Shown here piece after piece: positions 48,535 to 57,187 of a stretch of 64,000 bases of DNA. The DNA is from Flavobacterium segetis (GTDB taxonomy: Bacteria; Bacteroidota; Bacteroidia; Flavobacteriales; Flavobacteriaceae), in the NCBI RefSeq assembly GCF_900129575.1, contig NZ_FQWE01000001.1:248001-312000 (forward strand), in the 5' to 3' direction. The translations under genes were made by a program, and so were the position numbers. The notes beneath the pieces are model-generated. The model had not been told where the DNA came from, ran no database searches, and saw nothing but the letters and a program-made list of their open reading frames with translations. Within the stretch, counting starts at the first letter, position 1. Each line of letters opens with the position of its first letter.

Positions 48535-49203
48535 ATGTTTAATAAAGTTTTAATTGCCGAAGATTTAGACACCATAAGCATCGCCATAGTTCAAGCGTTA
48601 GAAACACTTTCTATAACAGAAATTCATCATACAAAATATTGCGATGATGCACTTTTAAAATTAAAAAAAGCTCTTCATGACAATGTACCTTATGATTTAG
48701 TTATAAGTGATTTATCATTCAAAGTAGACCATCGGGAAAATAAGTTAACCTCTGGAGAAGAACTTATTGAAGCTATAAAAAAGGTACAACCTGGAATAAA
48801 AACAGTCATTTTTTCTATCGAAGATAAATCATTCCGAATAAAATCTCTGTTTAACAATCTTGGAATAAATGCTTACGTATGTAAAGGTAGAGATAGCATT
48901 CAGGAGCTTCAAGCTGCAATTCAGCGTATTTCTAATAATGAAGAGGTAATAGTATCAAACGAATTAGCGCTTGCTTTACGAGATAAAACTATTTTTGAAA
49001 TTGAGTCCTACGATATAATACTTTTAAAATCATTAGCTAAAGGGCAAACACTGGACGAAATTTCTTCAGAATTTAAAGATTCCAGAATTCAACCAAATGG
49101 CAGTAGCAGTTTAGAAAAACGAATAAACCGACTAAAAATATACTTCAAAGCTAACAATAACGTGCATTTGATAGCAATTACTAAAGATTTAGGACTGATC
49201 TAA
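48535..49203 (+). CDS. Response regulator with C-terminal DNA-binding domain
   Basis: A 222-residue protein. The receiver domain (1-125) has the acidic pair in IAEDLDT, phospho-acceptor Asp59 in LVISDLSF and a Ser/Lys-bearing end (TVIFSIEDKSF). The C-terminal part (150-222) is a helix-turn-helix of LuxR-like layout, LLKSLAKGQTLDEISSEF and SSSLEKRINRLKIYFKAN. It begins 11 bp after the kinase gene and is its cognate partner by position. The targets are unknown. Confidence 0.88.
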   Translation: MFNKVLIAEDLDTISIAIVQALETLSITEIHHTKYCDDALLKLKKALHDNVPYDLVISDLSFKVDHRENKLTSGEELIEAIKKVQPGIKTVIFSIEDKSFRIKSLFNNLGINAYVCKGRDSIQELQAAIQRISNNEEVIVSNELALALRDKTIFEIESYDIILLKSLAKGQTLDEISSEFKDSRIQPNGSSSLEKRINRLKIYFKANNNVHLIAITKDLGLI

Positions 49204-50042
49204 AAATACCAATTCATCTTTCTCCGAAATTTACACATAACAATACCATTGCTCCTATTTGTAGCATAATTTTTTATTTGGCTGTTGCCAAGTAAAAATC
49301 GAAAACGCAACCACCTTTTCTCCAATGGAGATGAATTATTTAGCTGGACTTTCCTATTTATAGTGCACAAATCCAACACACTTATAAATTACAAAAATAT
49401 TATAGAAATCACTTAATTAAGTTTCAAAAAAGTCGCTTCCATAAAATATTATATTGAAGACCTTTGATTGTATATGACACCAACTTCACCGTACCAAATA
49501 AAGTAAAAAAAACAATATAATAGAATAAATAATTTAGAAACTGCCTTTATTGATTGCAATCCAATACTAACAATCTGTATAAAATAGTTTTATGGGTGAA
49601 ACTACTATTTTTCAATTAAAATATTAAATTTCCTACTTTATAATCACTTTTAAATATTTCATTTACAACTATTTAAAAAATTATCATCATACTTTTTTAT
49701 TATATTCTTTGCTTTTACGGAAACCCGTAAACTTCTTGATTTTCATAATCCTAATTTTGAATATTAATATTTAAAAGCATTAAAACAAATCATTTAAAGA
49801 GCAAAGTAATAAGTAGAGCTACAAATTATTAAATAAAAAAGCCATTAAGTCTTGGTGGCAAAATCTAAATGATTAAAAATGCAGCTTATTATTAAATTTT
49901 AATAATAATAATAATAATAGGTGTACTCAACTGTGATACAGATAAAATTATTGCTAAAAAATTATCACTGAAAAAGAACGAAAATAATAAAAACATTTCT
50001 AATATAATGATACTAAAAAGTGACAATTATTTAATAAAAAAT
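49204..50042. other. Long AT-rich intergenic region
   Basis: About 840 bp without a credible gene. It has an imperfect hairpin TTTTTATTTGGC / GCCAAGTAAAAA (49271-49298) 70 bp after the response regulator, and an (AAT)n microsatellite near 49903-49919. Confidence 0.45.
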
Positions 50043-50345
50043 ATGACTAAAATTGTTTTCGCTATTTACAAGATCATTTTCTGTGTAACCATCGCATTTA
50101 CCTGGAATAGTATTGCTGCAACACTAAAAAACAATAAATCGAGTAATGTGCAATCTTTAAATAAGGCTGATTCCGCAATTGTTATTAAAAAGAATAAGCA
50201 GCTAATTTTAAATAAAAACAAAAAAACAAATCACTTTAAAAAATTCATTGTTCCTCAAAAGTATAGTTTGTTGCCCAACTTAAAATTTACTGAAAAATCT
50301 CCAACAAGACACAAGAAAGGGAAAATTATTTATAAATATTCTTAA
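50043..50345 (+). CDS. Hypothetical small basic secreted protein
   Basis: 100 residues from ATG 50043 (MTKIVFAIYKIIFCVTIAFT), a signal-peptide-like start; an in-frame ATG 36 bp upstream would lengthen it. The mature part is short and very Lys/Asn-rich. Composition is close to that of random AT-rich DNA, so the call is weak. Confidence 0.4.
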   Translation: MTKIVFAIYKIIFCVTIAFTWNSIAATLKNNKSSNVQSLNKADSAIVIKKNKQLILNKNKKTNHFKKFIVPQKYSLLPNLKFTEKSPTRHKKGKIIYKYS

Positions 50346-50417
50346 AATATTCTTGATAACAATACAATATTCGTTATGATTTTAATCATAGAATTACGAA
50401 CAACTAAACTATTGATA

Positions 50418-50534
50418 ATGACACCATCTACTCTGATATACTTGAACTTATTTTTCTATGCCCAAGTTGGATTCCTAATATTGGGCTCAATATTCATCGC
50501 TTATATCGTATATCATATCTGGAAAAACCGCTGA
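50418..50534 (+). CDS. Possible 38-residue single-span membrane peptide
   Basis: ATG at 50418 encodes MTPSTLIYLNLFFYAQVGFL and ILGSIFIAYIVYHIWKNR, a clean single transmembrane helix with a basic end. Small ORFs of this kind are easily missed by gene finders. There is no homology support. Confidence 0.4.
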   Translation: MTPSTLIYLNLFFYAQVGFLILGSIFIAYIVYHIWKNR

Positions 50535-50609
50535 TCGCGGTATTAATCTCTACTAACTTAAACAGAAAAAGTATTAAATATACTTACAAACACAAAAACG
50601 AATATTTAG

Positions 50610-51005
50610 ATGAAATTTAATGATATGATCATCAATGACGACAGCCTAATTTTGATAAAAAGAAAAAATGAGTGCAAACAAATTTTATTTTCTGATTTAC
50701 AATTAATCTACATTTCACCGCTTAAATTACCGAAGTCAGTTCTTTTAATTTCAGTATTTTTTGTACTATTATTTATAGGTCTGATGACTTTTGCTGTCGC
50801 TATTGAGTTTTTAATTCCTATTGTATTACTCGCAACTGTACCAATGTTTATCAAGTTTAGTTATTACAGCGGATATGAATTAAGAATCAAATTGAATAAT
50901 GGTTCACTATGTAAAATGAAATTTTCTATTGCTTTAAAAAGTAACATGATAATGACAGTAAATAAAATAAAAAAATCGATCTATCAAAGTAAGGTTTCTA
51001 ACTGA
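50610..51005 (+). CDS. Hypothetical two-span membrane protein
   Basis: A 131-residue protein: a 42-residue N-terminal segment of alternating hydrophobic strands, then two membrane spans (about 43-63 and 64-85), then a soluble end with beta character (YELRIKLNNGSLCKMKF). The layout resembles bacterial PH-like membrane proteins, but I cannot assign a family. It stands alone on the plus strand. Confidence 0.6.
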   Translation: MKFNDMIINDDSLILIKRKNECKQILFSDLQLIYISPLKLPKSVLLISVFFVLLFIGLMTFAVAIEFLIPIVLLATVPMFIKFSYYSGYELRIKLNNGSLCKMKFSIALKSNMIMTVNKIKKSIYQSKVSN

Positions 51006-51086
51006 GAATAATTTTCTAAAATTAATTTAACATTTAATCATTTGATTTTAAGTTAGTTAAAACAAAATTATATTTATTTAATCAAA

Positions 51087-51194
51087 ATGAGGTTTCCCGT
51101 AAAGATGTTGTTTTTAATGATGGTAGGTTTGGGGGTATTGATCCATAACAATAAATTGGGGAGTAACCGAAAATCCACAAGAGTAGGAAATTAA
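51087..51194 (+). CDS. Possible 35-residue peptide
   Basis: ATG at 51087 encodes MRFPVKMLFLMMVGLGVLIH and 15 further polar residues. It has a hydrophobic N-terminal half and an Arg/Lys/Asn-rich tail, and ends 18 bp before the next lipoprotein gene. Weak call based on composition only. Confidence 0.3.
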   Translation: MRFPVKMLFLMMVGLGVLIHNNKLGSNRKSTRVGN

Positions 51195-51212
51195 TATTTT
51201 AAATTATTTTTT

Positions 51213-51578
51213 ATGAAAAAAATTTTAAGCTTATTATCACTTTCATTAGCATTAACAATTGCAAGCTGTGGGGGAAGTGCCTCAATAGCAGGTAACACGA
51301 GTATGAGTCAAACGAGTGTTGAATTGTCTAAAAAGAATTTTAATATTTTGGGCGATATCAGTGGTGTTTCTTCTAATACGTACATATTAGGATTTGGTGG
51401 AAATGCAAATAGGTCCTTACTAGAGAAAGCAAAAAGTGAAATGATGAAGAATGCTAAATTGAGTGGCTCAAAAGCACTTGTCAACTTAACCTACGACAAA
51501 CATGTCAATGGATTTTTTCCCTTTTATTCTAAAGTGACGATCACTGCATCAGCAAATATTGTAGAATTTACGGAGTAA
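51213..51578 (+). CDS. Small lipoprotein, DUF6567-like
   Basis: A 121-residue lipoprotein (lipobox LTIASC, Cys19). The mature part has NFNILGDISGVSSNTYILGFG and a closing KALVNLTYDKHVN segment, the pattern of DUF6567 as I remember it. Function unknown; probably periplasmic. A 13-bp perfect hairpin follows at 51585-51618 (ATCTTCTTGCGAA), a likely terminator without a T run. Confidence 0.75.
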   Translation: MKKILSLLSLSLALTIASCGGSASIAGNTSMSQTSVELSKKNFNILGDISGVSSNTYILGFGGNANRSLLEKAKSEMMKNAKLSGSKALVNLTYDKHVNGFFPFYSKVTITASANIVEFTE

Positions 51579-51584
51579 TTTAAA

Positions 51585-51618
51585 ATCTTCTTGCGAAGAT
51601 AAAATTTCGCAAGAAGAT
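51585..51618 (+). terminator. Hairpin after the small lipoprotein gene
   Basis: 13-bp perfect inverted repeat ATCTTCTTGCGAA / TTCGCAAGAAGAT with an 8-nt loop. No clear T tract. Confidence 0.5.
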
Positions 51619-51777
51619 AATATAATATCCCCGTTGCTCAAAGAAGAGTACTAATATATATTACTTCATAAAAAAAACTTCTTACAACACTAAAAATGAG
51701 GCCATTAAATCATTTAGACATTTCATCTTTATACACTGCATTCTGTTTGCAGTTAGCAATAGTATAATTGTAAAGTA

Positions 51778-51996
51778 ATGGATATAAGAATCATAATCAG
51801 AATTCACGATTGTATAAAAAACAGTTGGACAGGAACACCAAAACAGTTGAGTGAAAAGCTTAAAGTTTCTGAGCGTACACTTTATAATTATATTTTTTTT
51901 ATGAAGAATGATTTGAAAGTACCTATAGAATTTTATAAGGTTAAAAGAGATTATATGTATAAGGGGGAATGTAGTTTGAAGTTTGAGAATGAATAG
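51778..51996 (+). CDS. Small helix-turn-helix protein
   Basis: A 72-residue protein with a helix-turn-helix covering most of its length: TGTPKQLSEKLKVSERTLYN and YIFFMKNDLKVPIEF, like an HTH_11-type winged helix. It lies 107 bp upstream of the vWA-PP2C-kinase operon on the same strand and could regulate it. That link is inferred from position. Confidence 0.7.
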   Translation: MDIRIIIRIHDCIKNSWTGTPKQLSEKLKVSERTLYNYIFFMKNDLKVPIEFYKVKRDYMYKGECSLKFENE

Positions 51997-52103
51997 ATAA
52001 ACAAATAACATTAGTACTTAGTCAACGATGCACTATTCTAAATAATAATATTACATTAAACCAATGAGCGGTAAGTATTAGATTAATAATAAAAAAAATA
52101 AAC

Positions 52104-52952
52104 ATGGTTAATTCAAATTCAAAACAATGGAGTTCTGCAACTCCAGGTTACATTATCTTTCTTGTAGACCAATCAGGTTCTATGAATGAATCTTATGCAG
52201 AAGGAAAAACTAGGTCGGAATTTACCGCACTTGTTATTAATCGTACCATAAACGAACTTATCAACACAAATATGGACGGAGAAAAAGTGAAAGACCGAGT
52301 ATTCATTTCAATGATTGGATATGGTGGAAGTAGTTCACTTGCTGTAGATGACATTAGATCCGACTATTTAAGTTCATTTGCTGACAATCCATTACGAATG
52401 GAACGATTAAAAAAGAAAGTTTCTGATGGCGCAGGCGGTCTAATCGAAATAGATGAACAAATGCCAATATTTATTGAACCAACTGCAAATGGATTGACGC
52501 CAATGGCAGATGCATTTTCTTTTACAAAAGAATTAATTGAAGGTTGGCTGCAAAAGAAACCTGATAATCCAGCACCAATTATCATAAATATTTCTGATGG
52601 TTTACCATATACAGGTGATTCAATTGATATTGCAATGAATAACGCTATTTCTGTTTCAAAAGAAATAATGAATATCAATTCGGCAGATGGTAATCCTTTA
52701 ATATTCAATTGTCACTTAGGAGAAGGGCAATCTCACAGTTTTAATGAAAGTGAAAATGAACTTTCTGATGACCAAGCTAAATTCTTGTTCAAAATCTCAA
52801 GTAAAGTTCCTGAATCGTACAAACAAGCGGCTAAAAAGCAAGATTTCAAAACTAAACCCGAATCGAGAGGTTTTGTATCAAATGCAGATGCTCAAGAATT
52901 TATACAGTTCATCAACTTCGGTTCTTCTGGTGGTTCAGATAAAATCGCATAA
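52104..52952 (+). CDS. TerY-like von Willebrand factor A protein
   Basis: A 282-residue cytosolic protein with no signal peptide. A vWA domain fills most of it: MIDAS Asp22-x-Ser24-x-Ser26 in FLVDQSGSMNE, the Thr in NGLTPMADAF and Asp in ISDGLPYTGD. This matches the TerY/YegL group, which acts with a PP2C phosphatase and a kinase (the TerY phosphorylation triad). It is first of a six-gene operon (17 bp to the next gene). In such triads the vWA protein is thought to be a metal-dependent interaction hub. Confidence 0.85.
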   Translation: MVNSNSKQWSSATPGYIIFLVDQSGSMNESYAEGKTRSEFTALVINRTINELINTNMDGEKVKDRVFISMIGYGGSSSLAVDDIRSDYLSSFADNPLRMERLKKKVSDGAGGLIEIDEQMPIFIEPTANGLTPMADAFSFTKELIEGWLQKKPDNPAPIIINISDGLPYTGDSIDIAMNNAISVSKEIMNINSADGNPLIFNCHLGEGQSHSFNESENELSDDQAKFLFKISSKVPESYKQAAKKQDFKTKPESRGFVSNADAQEFIQFINFGSSGGSDKIA

Positions 52953-52969
52953 TCTTTAAATTGACTTAA

Positions 52970-54217
52970 ATGCAAATATCAATTAAAGGATATATCACGG
53001 CAAAACAATCAGAATTATTCTTTGACTGTGCAGATAGATATGCCTATAATAAATCACAAAATAAATTCGCCATTTCTGACGGTGTTTCTAAATCTTTCTT
53101 TCCAAAAATTTGGGCTGACGTTTTAGTGAACAAATGGGTTAATTCTAAGGATTTTGATGAAGATCAATTTATAATCGATTGTCAAAAAAATTGGTTAGAA
53201 CAAGTTACTGAAATCGTTAATAAACCTGATGCAAAATGGTTCACTAAAAATGCTTTCAATAGAAAAGAATCTGGACTTGCAACTTTTGTTGGGTTAAGAT
53301 TTTACAAAAAAAAGAAAGAATGGTTTTGGAAGGCAGAAACTTTGGGAGACAGCTTTTTATTTTTTGTACCAAAAAAAATCGAAGATTTTTCAAAAGAATG
53401 CATTGTTCTATCATCAAAAAAAGAACCAATTGTTTTTGACAATTTTCCAGATTACTTGAGCAGTTTAGGAGATAATCACAAAGGAGAAAAACAGATAATG
53501 GAAAGCCATTTGACTTCTGGAACATTCTATTTAATGACTGATGCGCTTGCAGAATGGTTTTTAAATGAAAAGGAAAATGCAATAAGTAAGATTAGTGTTT
53601 GGCAAAATCAAAAAGATTTTGAGCGTTTTGTGGATGAAGAAAGACACAATGAGAAATTAGGAAATGACGATACAGCTTTTTTGTCAATTAAAATAGAAGA
53701 AGACAAAAAAGACCAATTAATATACGTTTCAGAAGACGTTTCCAATATTAACGAACTTGTAAAGGTCCAACTAAAGGAAATTGAATTTGTCGAAAAAGCA
53801 AAAGAGAAAGAATTAATTCTTAAACAAGAAAATTCTGATTCTGAAATTTCTATTGAGCAAACTCAACAAATTGAACCTATTGAAAATACACTTTCTGAAG
53901 ATGAAGAAACTGAAATCGAAAAGCCTAAAAAAGGAATAATAGAAAAAGGAAAAGAGTTGTTGTTTGGTAAAAAGGGAAAAGAGCAATCTGCTGAACAAGT
54001 AGAAATCCAAACTGATGAAAAAATAGCAGCAACAGAAGAACATCATGAAGAAAAAGAACCTTCAGCTGAAGGCGAAGAAAATAATAGCGAAATTGAGAAA
54101 TCTGAAAATTTAGAAAAGTACAAAAGTCAAGAAAGTGAACCAAATAGTAAAGTAGAACCTGAACCACATGCCAAAACACCAAACAAACTTTCGCAAAATA
54201 TAACTGATAAATTCTAA
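52970..54217 (+). CDS. PP2C-like protein phosphatase with acidic C-terminal tail
   Basis: A 415-residue protein. The PP2C-like core (about 1-250) has metal-site motifs FAISDGVSKS (Asp37-Gly38), TLGDSFLFF, LMTDALAEWF and GNDDTAFLSI. Residues from ~270 on are a charged Glu/Lys-rich tail, probably disordered, ending PNKLSQNITDKF. The end NITDKF is nearly the same as that of the next protein (NDITNKF). It resembles YegK of the YegI-K-L set. The substrate would be the kinase or vWA partner. Confidence 0.85.
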   Translation: MQISIKGYITAKQSELFFDCADRYAYNKSQNKFAISDGVSKSFFPKIWADVLVNKWVNSKDFDEDQFIIDCQKNWLEQVTEIVNKPDAKWFTKNAFNRKESGLATFVGLRFYKKKKEWFWKAETLGDSFLFFVPKKIEDFSKECIVLSSKKEPIVFDNFPDYLSSLGDNHKGEKQIMESHLTSGTFYLMTDALAEWFLNEKENAISKISVWQNQKDFERFVDEERHNEKLGNDDTAFLSIKIEEDKKDQLIYVSEDVSNINELVKVQLKEIEFVEKAKEKELILKQENSDSEISIEQTQQIEPIENTLSEDEETEIEKPKKGIIEKGKELLFGKKGKEQSAEQVEIQTDEKIAATEEHHEEKEPSAEGEENNSEIEKSENLEKYKSQESEPNSKVEPEPHAKTPNKLSQNITDKF

Positions 54218-54219
54218 CT

Positions 54220-55227
54220 ATGTCAAATTATCCTTCTAGAACAGATATTGTTACTGCAATGCGAAATCCACTCGTTAGCTTTAAATCACAAGAAATAATT
54301 GGTGGTTCAATCATTCAAAAAGATTCTAGGATAATTCAATATTCAGGTGGCTACACAACTGTTTTTCCATTTCATAAACAAACAGGAAATAAAGTAGCTG
54401 TTAGACTCTGGATTGCAGATATTGGAGATGCAAAAAAACGTTCACTTGAAATTTCTAATTATTTGGAGAATTTAAATAACGCATATTTCGCAGGATTCAA
54501 ATATATTGATGATGCAGTATTGGTAAATGGCACATTTCATCCAATTGTTCTTATGGATTGGGTGGACGGACAAACTTTAAAAGAGTATATAAATTCCAAT
54601 ATTACAAACACCTCTAAAATTCTTGAATTAGCAAAAAAATTCAAAGAAATGGCAGCATATTTTCATTTGGAGAATATTGCTCATGGAGATTTGCAGCACG
54701 GAAATATTTTAATAAAAAGTGATGGCTCGCTTGTCGCAATTGATTATGATTCAATGTTTATTGAACCATTAAGTGGAATGACTGACACCATAAAAGGTTT
54801 GCCAGGTTATCAACACCCAGCAAGACATAGCAATCAATTTGTAAATTCAAGATTAGACTACTTCTCTGAACTTGTAATATATCTTTCCCTTTTAATTTAT
54901 GCTGACACTCCAAAATTGTGGGATGACTACTATGGAACAGAGGATTTGCTTTTTTCAAAAGATGACTTTGCAAATCCTAGTAATTCAAAATTAATTATTA
55001 CTCATTTAAAATCAGTTAATCCAACAATTTCTCAACTTACTGAAAAGATGGTGGAAGAACTAAAAGCAACTGACATAGCTCAATTACGTCCTTTGGAAGA
55101 TTTGTTGATGAACAGACGTAAAGTAGCCAAAGACAATATTTTTGATAAGTGGGAAAAACAACCCAATCAAGCTGTAAAAAAGAAAGTTGCGCTACCAAAT
55201 AAAAATGACATCACAAACAAATTTTAA
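54220..55227 (+). CDS. Kinase-like protein 1 of the TerY-P-type operon
   Basis: A 335-residue protein-kinase fold. A glycine-rich region SGGYTTVFPF precedes NKVAVRLW, where the beta-3 Lys is Arg62. The catalytic loop is HGDLQHGN (His155, Asp157, Asn162) and the metal motif DYD (Asp175). The activation segment ends GLPGYQHPAR. There is no helix-hairpin-helix domain, unlike typical members of the triad. The C-terminus reads LPNKNDITNKF, matching the PP2C tail. Its stop overlaps the PLD gene start by one base. Activity despite the Lys-to-Arg change is uncertain. Confidence 0.85.
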   Translation: MSNYPSRTDIVTAMRNPLVSFKSQEIIGGSIIQKDSRIIQYSGGYTTVFPFHKQTGNKVAVRLWIADIGDAKKRSLEISNYLENLNNAYFAGFKYIDDAVLVNGTFHPIVLMDWVDGQTLKEYINSNITNTSKILELAKKFKEMAAYFHLENIAHGDLQHGNILIKSDGSLVAIDYDSMFIEPLSGMTDTIKGLPGYQHPARHSNQFVNSRLDYFSELVIYLSLLIYADTPKLWDDYYGTEDLLFSKDDFANPSNSKLIITHLKSVNPTISQLTEKMVEELKATDIAQLRPLEDLLMNRRKVAKDNIFDKWEKQPNQAVKKKVALPNKNDITNKF

Positions 55228-55778
55228 TGGTAAAAGTTTACTTCGAAAATATACATCTTCAAATCATTCATTATATCGAGTATGCACAATCGGATATAAA
55301 GATTTGTGTTGCTTGGTTTACTGACTTTGAAATTTACTCAAAATTAGTCGACAAGCTAAAAGAGGGATTGAACATAGAAGTAATTATTGCAAATCATGAG
55401 TTTAACAAAAAATCAAGAGTAGATTTCAAAGAGTTTTTAAAGTTCAAAGGAAAGGTTGGTTATGTAGGAAATCTTTCCGATAGTTCGAGAGATAGTTTTA
55501 TGCACAACAAATTCTGTATAATAGATAATAATGTAGTAATTACGGGTTCATACAATTGGTCGTTTAAGGCTCGAATGAATGATGAAAATATATTAATCAT
55601 TCAAGATGATGATTCACTGACGAAACAATTTGAAAACAAATTTTTAGACCTCAAACCCCAATTTGGATTTGCAATTAAAAACAATAAAGTGGCATTGCTA
55701 CCTATAGAAAATATAATGGCAAAATGGGATGTAAAAGCAAGTAATAATAAACCATCAAAAATACTTCAAATATTTTAG
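55227..55778 (+). CDS. Single-HKD phospholipase D-like protein
   Basis: A 183-residue protein with one HxKxxxxD motif (His93, Lys95, Asp100, FMHNKFCIID) and the following GSYNWS. One HKD per chain implies a dimer, as in the nuclease Nuc. Family members cut DNA, RNA or phospholipids. No signal peptide, so it acts in the cytosol. Embedded between two kinase-like genes, it is the best candidate effector of the operon; nuclease function is inferred. Confidence 0.88.
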   Translation: MVKVYFENIHLQIIHYIEYAQSDIKICVAWFTDFEIYSKLVDKLKEGLNIEVIIANHEFNKKSRVDFKEFLKFKGKVGYVGNLSDSSRDSFMHNKFCIIDNNVVITGSYNWSFKARMNDENILIIQDDDSLTKQFENKFLDLKPQFGFAIKNNKVALLPIENIMAKWDVKASNNKPSKILQIF

Positions 55779-55792
55779 ACAAATTTTAATCT

Positions 55793-57187
55793 ATGACTAA
55801 CAAGCAGGACATATTAACTTCAATAGCAAATCTAGACCTTTTCTTGAAAGTACCTGCTTTAAAAGGTGCAATAGCTAGAATTAATAAAAATGGAAATCCA
55901 TTTGTTTATGTAGGTGGTTTTAATATGGTGTTTCAATTAACTCATAACTCCAAAAAATGGGCATTTCGTGTTTGGCATGTGCCAATGGGTGAAAACGAAC
56001 ACAGGTACTTAAGAATATCAAAATACCTAGCCTCCAAAAAATTGCCCTATTTCGCAGATTTCATATACGACGAAAAAGGAATTCTTATAAATGGAGAATT
56101 GGTTGACACTATAAGGATGGAATGGTTGGATGGTTTGCTTTTCAAAGACTATGTTGAAAAGAACCTTACTAACTCGTCAGCATTGGTTTTACTTTCAGAC
56201 AACTTCTTGAAAATGTGCGAAGATTTGAGATACAACCAAATTTCTCACGGAGACTTACAAGAAGGAAATATTCTAGTAACCGAGAAAGGAGATATAAAAT
56301 TAGTAGATTATGATTCTATTTGTATTCCAGAAATTGAAGGTCAAAAAGAACTTGTAACAGGACTTAAAGGTTATCAGCATCCATCACGCTTTAAAGGTGG
56401 AAAAGCTACGTTAAAAGCAGATTATTTTTCAGAGTTGATTATTTATTTGTCAATTCTCGCAATAGCTGAAAAAGCAGAACTTTGGAATAAATATCAAGTC
56501 AAAGACACACAATATTTGTTGTTTTCTGAAACTGATTTTGAGGATTTAGAAAATTCAGCTATTTATAAAGACCTATTTGGACTTTCTTTAAAAATAGATA
56601 AGCTTCTTGATGTTTTAATTGATTATGTAAAAATCACGTTTTATACTGATTTACAGCCTTTATCTTATTATTTGCAACCTCCTGTTATAGAAAAATTTAT
56701 TAGTGATAAAGAAGTATTAATTCAAGGTCTTGAAATAACTTTATCATGGAAGGTCGAAAATGCCCTAAAAGTTATGATTAATCATGGAGTAGATGAAGTT
56801 GAGCATAATGGAAGTGTTGTGTTAAAGCCACAAGATAACTTTGAATATGTTTTAACTGCAACTGGTTTTAATGAAACAGTAGATAAAAAACTTGAAGTAA
56901 AGGTTTTTCCAACACCAATCATTAAAACTTTAAATATACCAATACCAATATTTAGTCATCAAACATCCATTTCAAATTTGAAAATTGAAACTCCACAGAT
57001 AAACTTGGGAATAAACTTAAATCCAACCATTTTTACTTGTAATCCTCTTGATTTTGAAAAGCTAAACAGTAATTCGAAAAATACGTTTCTGCCAAATTAT
57101 AAAACTAATGATTCAATTTCAGAAGTATTTGAAAAAATTCAAGAAAGAGTAAATAAAAAATTAAAAAATATTTTTAAAAATGAATAG
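55793..57187 (+). CDS. Kinase-like protein 2 with C-terminal Ig-like domain
   Basis: A 464-residue paralogue of the kinase two genes upstream. Residues 1-290 form the kinase-like part, with WAFRVW (Arg59 in the beta-3 Lys position), HGDLQEGN (His152, Asp154, Asn159), DYD (Asp172) and GLKGYQHPSR. Residues ~300-390 look like an immunoglobulin-type beta domain (EITLSWKVENALKVMINHGV). The tail is unstructured. It overlaps the next gene by eight bases. It may sense or scaffold while kinase 1 signals. Confidence 0.82.
   Translation: MTNKQDILTSIANLDLFLKVPALKGAIARINKNGNPFVYVGGFNMVFQLTHNSKKWAFRVWHVPMGENEHRYLRISKYLASKKLPYFADFIYDEKGILINGELVDTIRMEWLDGLLFKDYVEKNLTNSSALVLLSDNFLKMCEDLRYNQISHGDLQEGNILVTEKGDIKLVDYDSICIPEIEGQKELVTGLKGYQHPSRFKGGKATLKADYFSELIIYLSILAIAEKAELWNKYQVKDTQYLLFSETDFEDLENSAIYKDLFGLSLKIDKLLDVLIDYVKITFYTDLQPLSYYLQPPVIEKFISDKEVLIQGLEITLSWKVENALKVMINHGVDEVEHNGSVVLKPQDNFEYVLTATGFNETVDKKLEVKVFPTPIIKTLNIPIPIFSHQTSISNLKIETPQINLGINLNPTIFTCNPLDFEKLNSNSKNTFLPNYKTNDSISEVFEKIQERVNKKLKNIFKNE

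Noticed and set aside
49903-49919. Functional meaning of the AAT run
   Set aside because: It is a short microsatellite in very AT-rich DNA with no gene attached.
53813-54182. Minus-strand frames rich in Phe and Leu inside the PP2C gene
   Set aside because: They are antisense shadows of the Glu/Lys-rich tail.
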